Source of the DNA: Streptomyces tauricus | Lineage (GTDB): Bacteria > Actinomycetota > Actinomycetes > Streptomycetales > Streptomycetaceae | DNA length: 64,000 nt | Assembly: GCF_014650955.1 (NCBI RefSeq) | Contig: NZ_BMVY01000011.1 | Span: 186,001 to 250,000 of the forward strand | Direction: 5' to 3' | In this document: positions 42,305 to 49,730 of the stretch, one piece after another | Layout of the letters: every line of letters begins with the position of its first letter | Position numbering within the stretch: position 1 is the stretch's first letter | Position numbers and translations under genes: made by a program | Notes under the pieces: generated by a model | What the model saw: only the letters and a program-made list of their open reading frames with translations | Database searches by the model: none | Told to the model about the DNA's origin: nothing

Positions 42305-43546
42305 GTGATCGCCCCTCCGGAACCCGGACTGACCGACCGCGAACTCATCGACCGGGCCATCGCCCTGCGGCCCGCCCTGCTCGAACGCCAGGCGGCGACC
42401 GAGGAGTTGACGCGCTACCCGCAGGAGACCCACGAGGACTTCCTGCGGGCCGGCTTCTACCGGACCCTGCAGCCGCGCCGCTACGGCGGCTACGAGTTCG
42501 GGCTGCCGACCTTCTTCCGCGTGGTCACCGAGATCGCCCGCGGCTGCCCCTCCACCGGCTGGGCCCTGTCCCTGACCGCCGCCCATGTCCTGCAGTTCGC
42601 CGCGCAGTTCGACGAGCGGGCCCAGGACGAGGTCTTCGGCGCCGACGGCGAGTTCCGAGCCGCGTCCACCGTCGCACCCGTCGGAGTCGCCGAGCCGGAC
42701 GGCGACGGCCAGGTCGTCCTGGACGGCACCTGGCCGTACTCCTCCGGCTCCCCGTACTCCACCCACTACCTCGGCCAGACCCTGCGCGCCCCCGAGAAGC
42801 CCGGCGACCCGCCCGGACCGCTGGTGCTGTTCGTCGCCCCGCGCCCGGTGTGGACCCTCGTCGACGACTGGCACGGCGTCCTCGGCCTGCGCGGCAGCGG
42901 CTCCAACAGCGTGCGCATGGACCGGGCCCGTATCCCCGCACACCTCACCCGGGAGGTGAGCCTGCTCGACCTGCCCGTGGAGGGCGGCACCCCCGGCTCG
43001 AAGCTGCACGGCAACGCGCTGTACGCCGGACGCGCGCCCAGCGTCTACCACGGGGAGCTGGCGGCCATCATGACCGGCATCGGGTACGCCGCCGCCGACG
43101 AGTACGCCCGTATCCTCGCCGACCGGCCGCTCACCCTGGAACCGGACCGCACCCGCTCGGAACTGCACGACTACCAGCGCCACCTCGGCGAGGCACTCGG
43201 CATGATCCACACCGCCGAGGCAGCCCTCCAGCGCACCGCCGAGGACTACATGGAGGCCTGCCGCCGCAATGTCTCGGGCGAGGAGTCCTTCACCGTCGCC
43301 GACGACAACCGACTCGCGATCGTCTTCCTCAACGCCGGCCGCACGGCCTACGACGCCCTGCAGAACATCCTCTTCCGCACGGCCGGATCCCGCTACGCCC
43401 GGGACGGCGAGCGGATGCAGCGCTACTTCCGTGACGCCGCCACGTACTGGTCGCACATCGGGGCGAGCATGGCCGAACCACTGGCCCGGCGGGTCGGCTG
43501 CGACCGGCTGGGACTGCCCTCGCACGACATTCCGCTCATTCCGTGA
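42305..43546 (+). CDS. Acyl-CoA-dehydrogenase-fold flavin monooxygenase-like protein
   Basis: Protein of 413 residues with the acyl-CoA dehydrogenase fold used by two-component flavin monooxygenases such as HsaA and HpaH: an N-terminal helical domain (LTDRELIDRAIALRPALLER, GFYRTLQPRRYGGYEFGL), a central beta-domain with GTWPYSSGSPYSTHYLG and VLGLRGSGSNSVRM, and a C-terminal four-helix bundle. It lacks the catalytic glutamate pattern of true dehydrogenases as far as I can see. GTG 42305 follows AGGAGG, a strong ribosome binding site. No flavin reductase gene is in the window. The AraC gene further on could be its regulator, but SseB-1 lies between. Confidence 0.82.
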   Translation: MIAPPEPGLTDRELIDRAIALRPALLERQAATEELTRYPQETHEDFLRAGFYRTLQPRRYGGYEFGLPTFFRVVTEIARGCPSTGWALSLTAAHVLQFAAQFDERAQDEVFGADGEFRAASTVAPVGVAEPDGDGQVVLDGTWPYSSGSPYSTHYLGQTLRAPEKPGDPPGPLVLFVAPRPVWTLVDDWHGVLGLRGSGSNSVRMDRARIPAHLTREVSLLDLPVEGGTPGSKLHGNALYAGRAPSVYHGELAAIMTGIGYAAADEYARILADRPLTLEPDRTRSELHDYQRHLGEALGMIHTAEAALQRTAEDYMEACRRNVSGEESFTVADDNRLAIVFLNAGRTAYDALQNILFRTAGSRYARDGERMQRYFRDAATYWSHIGASMAEPLARRVGCDRLGLPSHDIPLIP

Positions 43547-43666
43547 CCGTTGAGTGACGGGTGTGTGGAGTGGGCATGGCACCCCGCAGGACGGGTACGC
43601 AATCAGCCGCGCCCGAGTCGGAGACGACACGGGCGGCCTGTTTTCGCCACTACGTCTGGATGTGCC

Positions 43667-44071
43667 ATGGAGATCTCCTCGAACGACAGCGCCGCGGTGG
43701 ACGCCCAGCGCGCCCTGAGCGCCCTGGCCGAGAACGCCGGGGACGGCGCCGCGCTGGACACACTGGCCGGTAGTGACGTGCTGGTCCCGGTGCCCGACGA
43801 CGCCCAGGACGAGACGGTGGCCGACCCCACGGTCGTGGCCCTGCCCGTCCTCGAACAGCCGGGAGCCGACCCGCTCGTCCCGGTGTTCACCTCGGAGGCG
43901 ACGATGGCCGAGCTGCTGCCGTCCGTGTCGCGCTACCGCCTCGTACCCCTCGGTACGCTCGCCGCGCAGTGGCCCGCCAGCGACCTCTCGCTGAGCATCG
44001 ACGCCAGCACGCCGCACGGCCTGACCCTCGACTCCCATGGTGTACGCACCCTGCTGGCGTCCCGCGCCTGA
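43667..44071 (+). CDS. SseB-like protein, copy 1
   Basis: Protein of 134 residues with the SseB N-terminal-type fold: LSALAENAGDGAALDTLAGS, DVLVPVPDD, VFTSEATMAELLP, the strand RLVPLGTLAAQWP, and SIDASTPHGLTLDSHGVRTL. ATG 43667 was chosen; no strong ribosome binding site is seen. A paralogue with the same order of motifs lies at 47395-47787. SseB-type proteins have no clear role outside type III secretion chaperoning, and in Streptomyces they are simply conserved small proteins. Confidence 0.82.
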   Translation: MEISSNDSAAVDAQRALSALAENAGDGAALDTLAGSDVLVPVPDDAQDETVADPTVVALPVLEQPGADPLVPVFTSEATMAELLPSVSRYRLVPLGTLAAQWPASDLSLSIDASTPHGLTLDSHGVRTLLASRA

Positions 44072-44094
44072 GACGGCGGTGTGGACGGCGGATC

Positions 44095-44131
44095 GGGCCC
44101 GGCCACATGTCGGAGGGGAGCGGCCGGGCCC
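44095..44131. terminator. Hairpin terminator between SseB-1 and AraC genes
   Basis: GGGCCCGGCC (44095-44104) and GGCCGGGCCC (44122-44131) form a perfect 10-bp stem after the SseB stop. A second hairpin, AGGGATGA/TCATCCCT (44180-44187, 44204-44211), serves the opposite strand. The convergent gap has nothing else. Confidence 0.65.
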
Positions 44132-44304
44132 TGGAGCGCGGGCGTGTTCCCGCTCCCGCGCCCCTGGTCCGAAGCCGTGAGGGATGAACGGCGCCGACAC
44201 CGCTCATCCCTGACGCACGGGCGCCGTGATCAACGGTAGGACGTCACCGCGCCGGAATCGCTCCGCAAAGCGCGGCGCTTGTCCGGTATGCGAGGTGGCG
44301 TCCG

Positions 44305-45291
44305 TCAGCCGGAGCGCAGCGTCTGCGCGGGCGATGTCCCGAACCGGGTCCGATAGCGCTGCGCGAAGCGCCCGAGATGCGCGAACCCCCACCTGTACGC
44401 CACCTCCGTGACCGTGATCGTCGCGGGATCGGCGGCGAGCAGTTGCTCGTGCGCCCGCCGCAGACGGACCTCGGTGACATAGGCGGTGGGGGACATCCCC
44501 ACATGTTTGCGAAAGGCCTCCTGGAGGGCGCGCACCCCGATCTGGGACAGGGCGGCCAGTCGCGCCGCGTCGTAGTGCTCGTCCGGCCGCTCCTCGATGG
44601 CCTGCATGACGCGTCTCACCGTCGCGGGCCGCGCCGTCGGCACGGGCGCCTCCAGGGCGCCGCGGTAGGAGTGGCCGCAGGCGAGCAGCAGCCCCTCCAG
44701 CAAGGTCTGCTCGATCCGCGACCGGATCAGGGGACGGCTCAGCATCCCGTCCGAGGCGTTCTTCTCCAGCAGACACCACAGCGCGAGATCCGCCCAGCTG
44801 CGCCCGGCCCCCTGGGTGACGTCGATGTACGTCTCGAAGGACGGCGGACGCCGTACGGGCCCGCCGAGCAGGGCCTCCAGCCGTTCGTGCAGGGCGGCCA
44901 TGTCGATCTTCACGGTGAGGGCGCGGCAGTCGGCCGACCAGTCGTCCACCAGGATCCCGCGTTCCGGCTTGAGGAAAAGCGCGCGCTCGGGAGCGGTGTA
45001 CGCGTGCGCCCCGTACCCCTGTCTGCAGCGGAAACGGCCGGTGAGAGGCACGGTCACGTGGTAGACCCGCGGCTGTGCGAAGGCGATCGCCACCTCGGTA
45101 CCGAAGCTGATGTCGCCGACGGTCAGCGCGCCGAGTTCGGCCACGCTGAGCCGGGTGAGGAAGTCCTCGGCCCGGCCCGGTATGTCGAGGCGGAGGTCGT
45201 AGTAGTGCTCCGCGATGAAGCCGTGGGACTCCTCCACGCACCGCGTCTCGTAGCAGCTGATCGCGGCCTGCCGCTCTTCGTCTCCGACCAC
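44305..45291 (-). CDS. AraC-family transcriptional regulator
   Basis: Activator-type regulator of 328 residues. An N-terminal AraC-binding-like sensor domain (about 1-190: VYHVTVPLTGRFRCRQGYGA, ERALFLKPERGILVDDW) is followed by two helix-turn-helix motifs: ALSQIGVRALQEAFRKHVGM, and VTEVAYRWGFAHLGRFAQRY with the C-terminal GTSPAQTLR. GTG 45291 has GGGGGG six bases upstream. It converges with the SseB-1 gene; its target may be the flavin-monooxygenase-like gene three positions away, which is inference only. Confidence 0.88.
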   Translation of the reverse strand: MVGDEERQAAISCYETRCVEESHGFIAEHYYDLRLDIPGRAEDFLTRLSVAELGALTVGDISFGTEVAIAFAQPRVYHVTVPLTGRFRCRQGYGAHAYTAPERALFLKPERGILVDDWSADCRALTVKIDMAALHERLEALLGGPVRRPPSFETYIDVTQGAGRSWADLALWCLLEKNASDGMLSRPLIRSRIEQTLLEGLLLACGHSYRGALEAPVPTARPATVRRVMQAIEERPDEHYDAARLAALSQIGVRALQEAFRKHVGMSPTAYVTEVRLRRAHEQLLAADPATITVTEVAYRWGFAHLGRFAQRYRTRFGTSPAQTLRSG

Positions 45292-45378
45292 GGTGATCCC
45301 CCCGACACGGCCCGCGCCGTCCTGCGCGGAGCGACATATGTGACGGTACGGGATGTGCCGCGCTGGGCGTAGGGATCC

Positions 45379-45801
45379 TCAGGCGTCGGTGAGCATGCGC
45401 GCCAGGGCGGCCCGCTGGAGGGGACGGACCCGGGCATGCAGGTCACGGCCCTTCTGGGTGAGGGCCACCCAGACACCGCGCCGGTCCTCCTGGCAGATGC
45501 TCCGCTCCACCAGGCCCTCCTTCTCCAGGCGTCCGATCAGCCGGGAGAGGGCGCTCTGGCTCAGATGGATCCGGTCGGCGATGTTCTGCACGCGGCACTG
45601 CTCGGCGGGGGCCGGGGCGCTGTCCACGCGCGCGTGCGGGTCCGAGGTGCTCGACACGAGGATGTCGAGCACCTCGAAGTCACTGGCGCCCAGTCCGTGC
45701 GGATGGAGTTCGCGATCGATCTCGCACATGGTGCGCGCGTGCACCGACAGGATGTCCCGCCACTGGTCCTCCAGCCGGGGAGCGGCCTTCTCTGCTGCCA
45801 T
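45379..45801 (-). CDS. MarR-family regulator
   Basis: MarR-type winged-helix repressor of 140 residues. The recognition region includes VQNIADRIHLSQSALSRLIG and RLEKEGLVERSICQEDRRGV, the wing that is conserved in the family; an N-terminal helix carries the dimer contacts (MCEIDRELHPHGLGASDFEV). A perfect 25-bp palindrome lies 36 bp upstream of the ATG (45837-45861), which strongly suggests autoregulation. It follows the VOC gene on the same strand by 72 bp and precedes the AraC gene by 87 bp. Confidence 0.9.
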   Translation of the reverse strand: MAAEKAAPRLEDQWRDILSVHARTMCEIDRELHPHGLGASDFEVLDILVSSTSDPHARVDSAPAPAEQCRVQNIADRIHLSQSALSRLIGRLEKEGLVERSICQEDRRGVWVALTQKGRDLHARVRPLQRAALARMLTDA

Positions 45802-45836
45802 ATCCGCACGGTAACAGAGAAGAGGCCGCTCGTTGA

Positions 45837-45861
45837 GTATGCAACTAGTGCAGTTGCATAC
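45837..45861. promoter_or_regulatory. 25-bp perfect palindrome, MarR operator candidate
   Basis: GTATGCAACT (45837-45846) and AGTTGCATAC (45852-45861) are perfect inverted arms with a 5-base spacer. The position, 13 bp past the VOC stop and 36 bp before MarR, fits an autoregulatory operator; a MarR dimer commonly binds arms of this length. No U-rich stretch follows, so a terminator is less likely. Confidence 0.8.
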
Positions 45862-45873
45862 ACTTGGCCGGCT

Positions 45874-46224
45874 TCAGGACGCCTCCTGGACCAGACCGAC
45901 GGCGTTGCCGTCCGCGTCCTTCACGGAGGCGATCAGCATGCCGCCGCCGACGTCCTGGACATCCTGGACCACCTCGGCACCGGCGGCGACGAGACCGGCG
46001 AGGCCCGCCTTGATGTCGTCGACGTACCAGTAGGGGACCGGCCCGGTCAGACCCTTGGCGTGGCCGTTCGGGTCGAGCCCGACCTCGGGCCGGCCCGGCG
46101 CCCGGAAGCCCACGTAGTACGCCTCGTCCACGTACGGCTCCACTCCGAGGAGCGCGCCGAACAGGGCCTTGGCCCGGGCGAGGTCCTTGACGGGGTAGTT
46201 GATGGTCTTGAGGCCTTCGGGCAT
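45874..46224 (-). CDS. VOC-fold glyoxalase/bleomycin-resistance-like protein
   Basis: Small VOC-superfamily metalloenzyme-like protein of 116 residues. It has paired beta-alpha-beta motifs: LKTINYPVKDLARAKALFGA in the first and YWYVDDIKAGLAGLVAAGAE with SVKDADGNAVGLVQ in the second. The usual first histidine position is occupied by N (TINYPV), so metal binding may be altered. ATG 46224 has GAGGAG six bases upstream. It lies upstream of, and possibly in one unit with, the MarR gene. Ligand unknown. Confidence 0.85.
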   Translation of the reverse strand: MPEGLKTINYPVKDLARAKALFGALLGVEPYVDEAYYVGFRAPGRPEVGLDPNGHAKGLTGPVPYWYVDDIKAGLAGLVAAGAEVVQDVQDVGGGMLIASVKDADGNAVGLVQEAS

Positions 46225-46440
46225 GACGGGCTCCTCCGCGGTCGTGATCGCTGGTCGTGATCGAAGTCGATCGAACGGCGTGATCGCACCGGCGGTGTCC
46301 GCCGGTGTCCCGGCGGTTTCTCGCCGGTGTCATCACGCTACGACCGGGTGGTGCCGGGCCGCTTCTCCGATCCTGACCGTTCCTGGGCGGGGCGGTCCTG
46401 ACCGGTCACGGGCGGGGCCCCGCCGCGGCCCGCCGGCCCG

Positions 46441-47025
46441 TCAGCCCGCGAAGATCTCCACCACCGACCAGACGGCGAGGCCGAGCATGCAGATCCCGCC
46501 GACGCGCTGCACGGTCTTGAGGGGGACGCGCTTGGCGATGAAGCGCCCGGCCAGCAGCGCCAGCGCGGAGACCGACATGAGGGCCGCCGCCGAACCGACG
46601 GCCACGGACGCGACCCCGTTCGTGGCGGCGAGGTTGGCGGTCGTGATCTGTGTCAGGTCGCCCCACTCGCTGATGAAGACGGCCATGAAGGCGGTCGTGT
46701 AGACGGGCCAGAAGCCGGTGACGGTACGGCCGCCGGCGTCCTCCTCGTCGTCGTCCCCGCCGCCGCGCAGCAGCATGAAGGCACCGAACGCGAAGAGGGC
46801 GGCCGAGACCGACTTGACGGTCCAGTCGGGCAGCAGGCCGATCAGGCTTCCGGCGCCCACCGCGATGGCGACATGGACGATGAACGCGGTGGACGTACCG
46901 AACCACACGTAGAGCGGCCGCATACGCGTACCCATGGCCAGCGACGCGAACATCGTCTTGTCCGGCAGCTCGGCGAGGAAGATCAGCCCGAAGGCGGTGA
47001 GGATCGCCAGAGGGTCGAGATGCAT
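46441..47025 (-). CDS. GDT1/TMEM165 (UPF0016) manganese/calcium transporter
   Basis: Cation transporter of 194 residues with six transmembrane helices arranged as two repeats. The UPF0016 signature occurs twice: AELPDKTMFASLAMG (E-x-x-D-K-T) near residue 18 and SEWGDLTQITTANLAATNG near residue 115. An acidic loop (GGGDDDEEDAGGRT) joins the halves. The family exports Mn2+ or exchanges Ca2+/H+; bacterial members such as MneA export manganese. The 5' region contains a yybP-ykoY-type manganese riboswitch (47150-47256), which supports manganese export as the job. ATG 47025 was chosen as the family-typical start. Confidence 0.93.
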   Translation of the reverse strand: MHLDPLAILTAFGLIFLAELPDKTMFASLAMGTRMRPLYVWFGTSTAFIVHVAIAVGAGSLIGLLPDWTVKSVSAALFAFGAFMLLRGGGDDDEEDAGGRTVTGFWPVYTTAFMAVFISEWGDLTQITTANLAATNGVASVAVGSAAALMSVSALALLAGRFIAKRVPLKTVQRVGGICMLGLAVWSVVEIFAG

Positions 47026-47149
47026 TCCGGTGGCTTTCTGTAGGGACCGGGCCCCCGGATCTTCGCGAAGCGCCCTAGGTCGGGGCGACGGGAGAACCGA
47101 TCGGCCCGGCATGTCGGGTGCGCCGCGGGATCGCGGGCACGGCAATGCC

Positions 47150-47256
47150 TGGCCGAAGGTCTCGTCCGCCCATGTGTCACATGGGCCCGGCCACCGGGAA
47201 CCCGAGGGTTCCAGTGTGTCGACGACCGGTTCGCAGGACTACTCCCCTTCGCAGTC
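47150..47256 (-). ncRNA. yybP-ykoY (manganese) riboswitch
   Basis: Read on the minus strand, GCGAAGG GGAGTAG is followed by GTCGTCGACACACTGG and, at the 3' side, GACGAGA CCTTCGGC. The CGAAGG (47246-47251) and CCTTCG (47154-47159) segments form the closing P1 helix, and the internal loop sequences GGGGAGTAG and GACGAGACC match the family consensus I know. Hairpin arms lie between them (GGAACCC/GGGTTCC and CCCATGT/ACATGGG). It sits 125 bases before the GDT1-type transporter gene; a TACACT -10-like box (47262-47267) lies just upstream. The remaining leader, 47026-47149, may hold the expression platform; I see no clear U-tract. Confidence 0.85.
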
Positions 47257-47394
47257 ACTCAGTGTACAGGGCACCTGCTTGGGTGGCGCATGGGGGCAGG
47301 ATGAGTGGGTAGAAGAGGTGCATTCCGTGCGGACGGATCATCTCCGGGCAATCGGGTCTCCGGGGGCCGCGCGGGGAGGGTGGAGCGCGGCACC

Positions 47395-47787
47395 ATGACC
47401 ACGACCGACGTGACCGGCGAAGACACCGCCGATGTGATCCTGCGGGCCCTGAGCGTCCTGGCGTACGACGGAGGGGACCCGCGCGCGCGGGCGACGCTCG
47501 CCGACAGTGACGTACTGATCCCGTCCTACGGCCCGGACGACGACGGCGGGGATCCGATAAAGCTGAATCTGCCGGTGACGGAGCGGACCGTGCGGGTCTT
47601 CACCTCGGAAGCACGCATGATCCACTCCCTGCCGGGCGTCCGCTACTACTGTGTCGTCCCGCTCGGCACGCTCCCGGCGTACTGGCCCGAGCGGAACCCC
47701 TCCCTGACCATCGACGCCGGCTCACCGGACAGCGTGATGCTGACCGCCGAGGGAGTACGGACCCTGCTGTCGGCGGGCGGCCGGTGA
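47395..47787 (+). CDS. SseB-like protein, copy 2
   Basis: Protein of 130 residues, paralogous to copy 1 at 43667-44071. The same motifs appear in order: ILRALSVLAYDGGDPRARA, DVLIPSYGPDD, VRVFTSEARMIHSLPG, the strand YCVVPLGTLPAYWP, and TIDAGSPDSVMLTAEGVRTL. ATG 47395 follows GGGAGGGTGGAG at some distance. It is divergent from the riboswitch-controlled transporter gene, and its stop is 9 bp from the stop of the LacI gene. Confidence 0.82.
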   Translation: MTTTDVTGEDTADVILRALSVLAYDGGDPRARATLADSDVLIPSYGPDDDGGDPIKLNLPVTERTVRVFTSEARMIHSLPGVRYYCVVPLGTLPAYWPERNPSLTIDAGSPDSVMLTAEGVRTLLSAGGR

Positions 47788-47796
47788 GCCCTCGCC

Positions 47797-48822
47797 TCAG
47801 GTCGACCGGCGTTTCACCAGCTCCGTCGGCAGGATCACCGCCGCCGGGTCCTCGCCGCCGATCTGGGCGAGCAGCACCCGGACCATCTCGGAGCTGATGC
47901 GGTCGTAGGGCTGGCGGATCGTGGTGAGTTCGGGGCTCGCCGCGACCGCCGCGGAGGAGTCGTCGAAGCCGCCCACCGCCACGTCACCGGGGACGCTCCG
48001 GCCCGCCCGCTGCAGTGCGCTCAGCACGCCCTGCGCCATCAGGTCGGAGGCCACGAAGACCGCGTCCATGTCCGGCGCCCGCTCCAGCAGGAGTTCGGCG
48101 CCCGCCTCGCCGCTGGCCCGGCTGTAGTCACCGGACGTGACGAGGCGTTCGTCCAGCTCGATGCCCGACTCGGTGAGCACCTCGCGGTACCCGGCGAGGC
48201 GCTCGACACCGCCGGGGGTGTCCAGCGGGCCGGTCACCATGCCCACCCGGCGCCGCCCGAGCGACACCAGATGGCGCACCATGTCCCGGGCGCCGTCCCG
48301 GTCGTCCGCGGCCACGTAACTGATCTTGGAGCCGACGCCGATGGGCTTGCCGCACATGACGAGCGGCACACCGGCGTCGCGCAGCTGCTCGGCCACCGGG
48401 TCGCCGGAGTGGCTGGAGACCAGCAGAACCCCGTCGACATGGCCCGCCGTGATGTACCGCGTGATGCGGCGCCGCTCGTCGTCGGTGCCCGCCAGCATCA
48501 GCAGCAAGGGGATGTCGTGCGCCGCCAGTGCCTGCGTACAACCGCGCAGCAGGACGTTGAAGTTGGGGTCCTCGAAGAACCTCTCCTGCGGTTCGGTGAG
48601 CAGGAAGCCGATCGAGTCCGAGCGTCCGGTGATCAGCGAGCGGGCGTGCCGGTTCACGACGTAACCCGTCCTGCGGATGGCGGCGTTGACCGCCTCCTGG
48701 GCGGCGGGGCTCACATAGTGCCCGCCGTTCAGGACGCGGGACACGGTCCCCCGGGACACTCCCGCCTCGCGCGCGACGTCGTGAATCGTCGGCGGTCGGC
48801 GCCGGCCCCCCGATTGGCTCAT
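47797..48822 (-). CDS. LacI-family repressor of the galactan locus
   Basis: LacI/GalR-type regulator of 341 residues with an N-terminal helix-turn-helix (TIHDVAREAGVSRGTVSRV and the minor-groove helix segment SPAAQEAVNAAIRRTGYVVN) and a periplasmic-binding-protein-like effector domain (FVASDLMAQGVLSALQRAG, VAVGGFDDSSAAVAASPELT). It starts two bases after the stop of the second permease gene, so it is the last gene of the importer operon. A LacI-type palindrome (52083-52098) lies between this operon and the beta-galactosidase gene. Galactose or galacto-oligosaccharide is the likely inducer. Confidence 0.9.
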   Translation of the reverse strand: MSQSGGRRRPPTIHDVAREAGVSRGTVSRVLNGGHYVSPAAQEAVNAAIRRTGYVVNRHARSLITGRSDSIGFLLTEPQERFFEDPNFNVLLRGCTQALAAHDIPLLLMLAGTDDERRRITRYITAGHVDGVLLVSSHSGDPVAEQLRDAGVPLVMCGKPIGVGSKISYVAADDRDGARDMVRHLVSLGRRRVGMVTGPLDTPGGVERLAGYREVLTESGIELDERLVTSGDYSRASGEAGAELLLERAPDMDAVFVASDLMAQGVLSALQRAGRSVPGDVAVGGFDDSSAAVAASPELTTIRQPYDRISSEMVRVLLAQIGGEDPAAVILPTELVKRRST

Positions 48823-48824
48823 GG

Positions 48825-49730
48825 TCACGACTTTACGGCTCCCGACAGCAGATCGAGACTCCAGAACCGCTGGATGACCAGGAAGAGCGCGACGAGCGGG
48901 ACCACCGCGAGCAGCGCGCCGGTGATCACCAGCGTGTAGAGGGCCGGGGTGTTGGAGCCCTGTTCGAGGAGGGTGAACAGACCGAGGGTGATCGGGAACT
49001 TCTCGTCGTCGCTGAGCATGATGTACGGCAGCAGGAAGTTGTTCCAGACCGCCACGAACTGGAACAGGAAGACCGTCACCAGGCCGGGCACCATCATCGG
49101 CAGCGCGATCCGGGTGAAGATCCGCAGCTCGCTCGCGCCGTCCATCCGCCCCGCCTCGACGACGTCGGCGGGCACGGCCGCGGCGGAGTAGATCCGCGCG
49201 AGATAGACGCCGTACGGGGACAGGACCAGCGGCAGCAGCACGGACGCGTACGAATCCGTGAGGTCGGCCTTGGCCATCAGCAGGTACTGCGGGATGGCGA
49301 GGATCACCGGCGGCATCAGCACACCCGCGAGGAGGATGTTGAAGACGGTCTCGCGGCCGCGGAAGCGGTAGATCGCGAGGGCGTAGCCGCTGAACGCCGA
49401 CACGACCGTCGACAGGAGGGCGCCGAGGCCCGCGTAGAGGGCGGAGTTGCCCATCCACTTCCAGTACACGCCGTCGCGGTAGGCGTTGAGGTCCCTGATG
49501 TTCTCGGTGAAGCCCGTGCCGGGCAGGAACGTGAACGTCGAGAACAGCTCGCTGCCCGACTTGGTCGCCGCGATCACCACCCACGCCACCGGCAGCAGGC
49601 AGTAGATCGCGCCGATCAGCAGGGTCACCGTCGGGACGAAGGCGATCCGGCGGCGCAGCGGCGGCCCCTGCGCGGTGCCGGGTGTCGTGCCCGCGGCAGG
49701 GGCCGCCTTGCGGACGGCAAGAGAACTCAT
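48825..49730 (-). CDS. Carbohydrate ABC permease (MalG type)
   Basis: Second membrane subunit of a CUT1-type sugar importer, 301 residues and six transmembrane helices. The EAA-type loop is AGRMDGASELRIFTRIALPM and the following PGL. Near the N-terminus IAFVPTVTLLIGAIYCLLPV forms the first helix after a Pro-rich cytoplasmic tail. ATG 49730 overlaps the first permease gene by 4 bp. The cognate ATPase is not encoded in the locus, as in many Streptomyces sugar systems where a shared MsiK-type ATPase serves several importers. Confidence 0.9.
   Translation of the reverse strand: MSSLAVRKAAPAAGTTPGTAQGPPLRRRIAFVPTVTLLIGAIYCLLPVAWVVIAATKSGSELFSTFTFLPGTGFTENIRDLNAYRDGVYWKWMGNSALYAGLGALLSTVVSAFSGYALAIYRFRGRETVFNILLAGVLMPPVILAIPQYLLMAKADLTDSYASVLLPLVLSPYGVYLARIYSAAAVPADVVEAGRMDGASELRIFTRIALPMMVPGLVTVFLFQFVAVWNNFLLPYIMLSDDEKFPITLGLFTLLEQGSNTPALYTLVITGALLAVVPLVALFLVIQRFWSLDLLSGAVKS

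Noticed and set aside
43561..43666. Small ORF (APRRTGTQSAAPESE) before SseB-1
   Set aside because: Runs into the SseB gene in another frame and lacks a ribosome binding site or a recognisable family.
45837..45861. Terminator of the VOC gene
   Set aside because: The symmetric arms could form a hairpin, but the AT-rich arms, the absence of a U-tract and the position at a MarR promoter fit an operator better.
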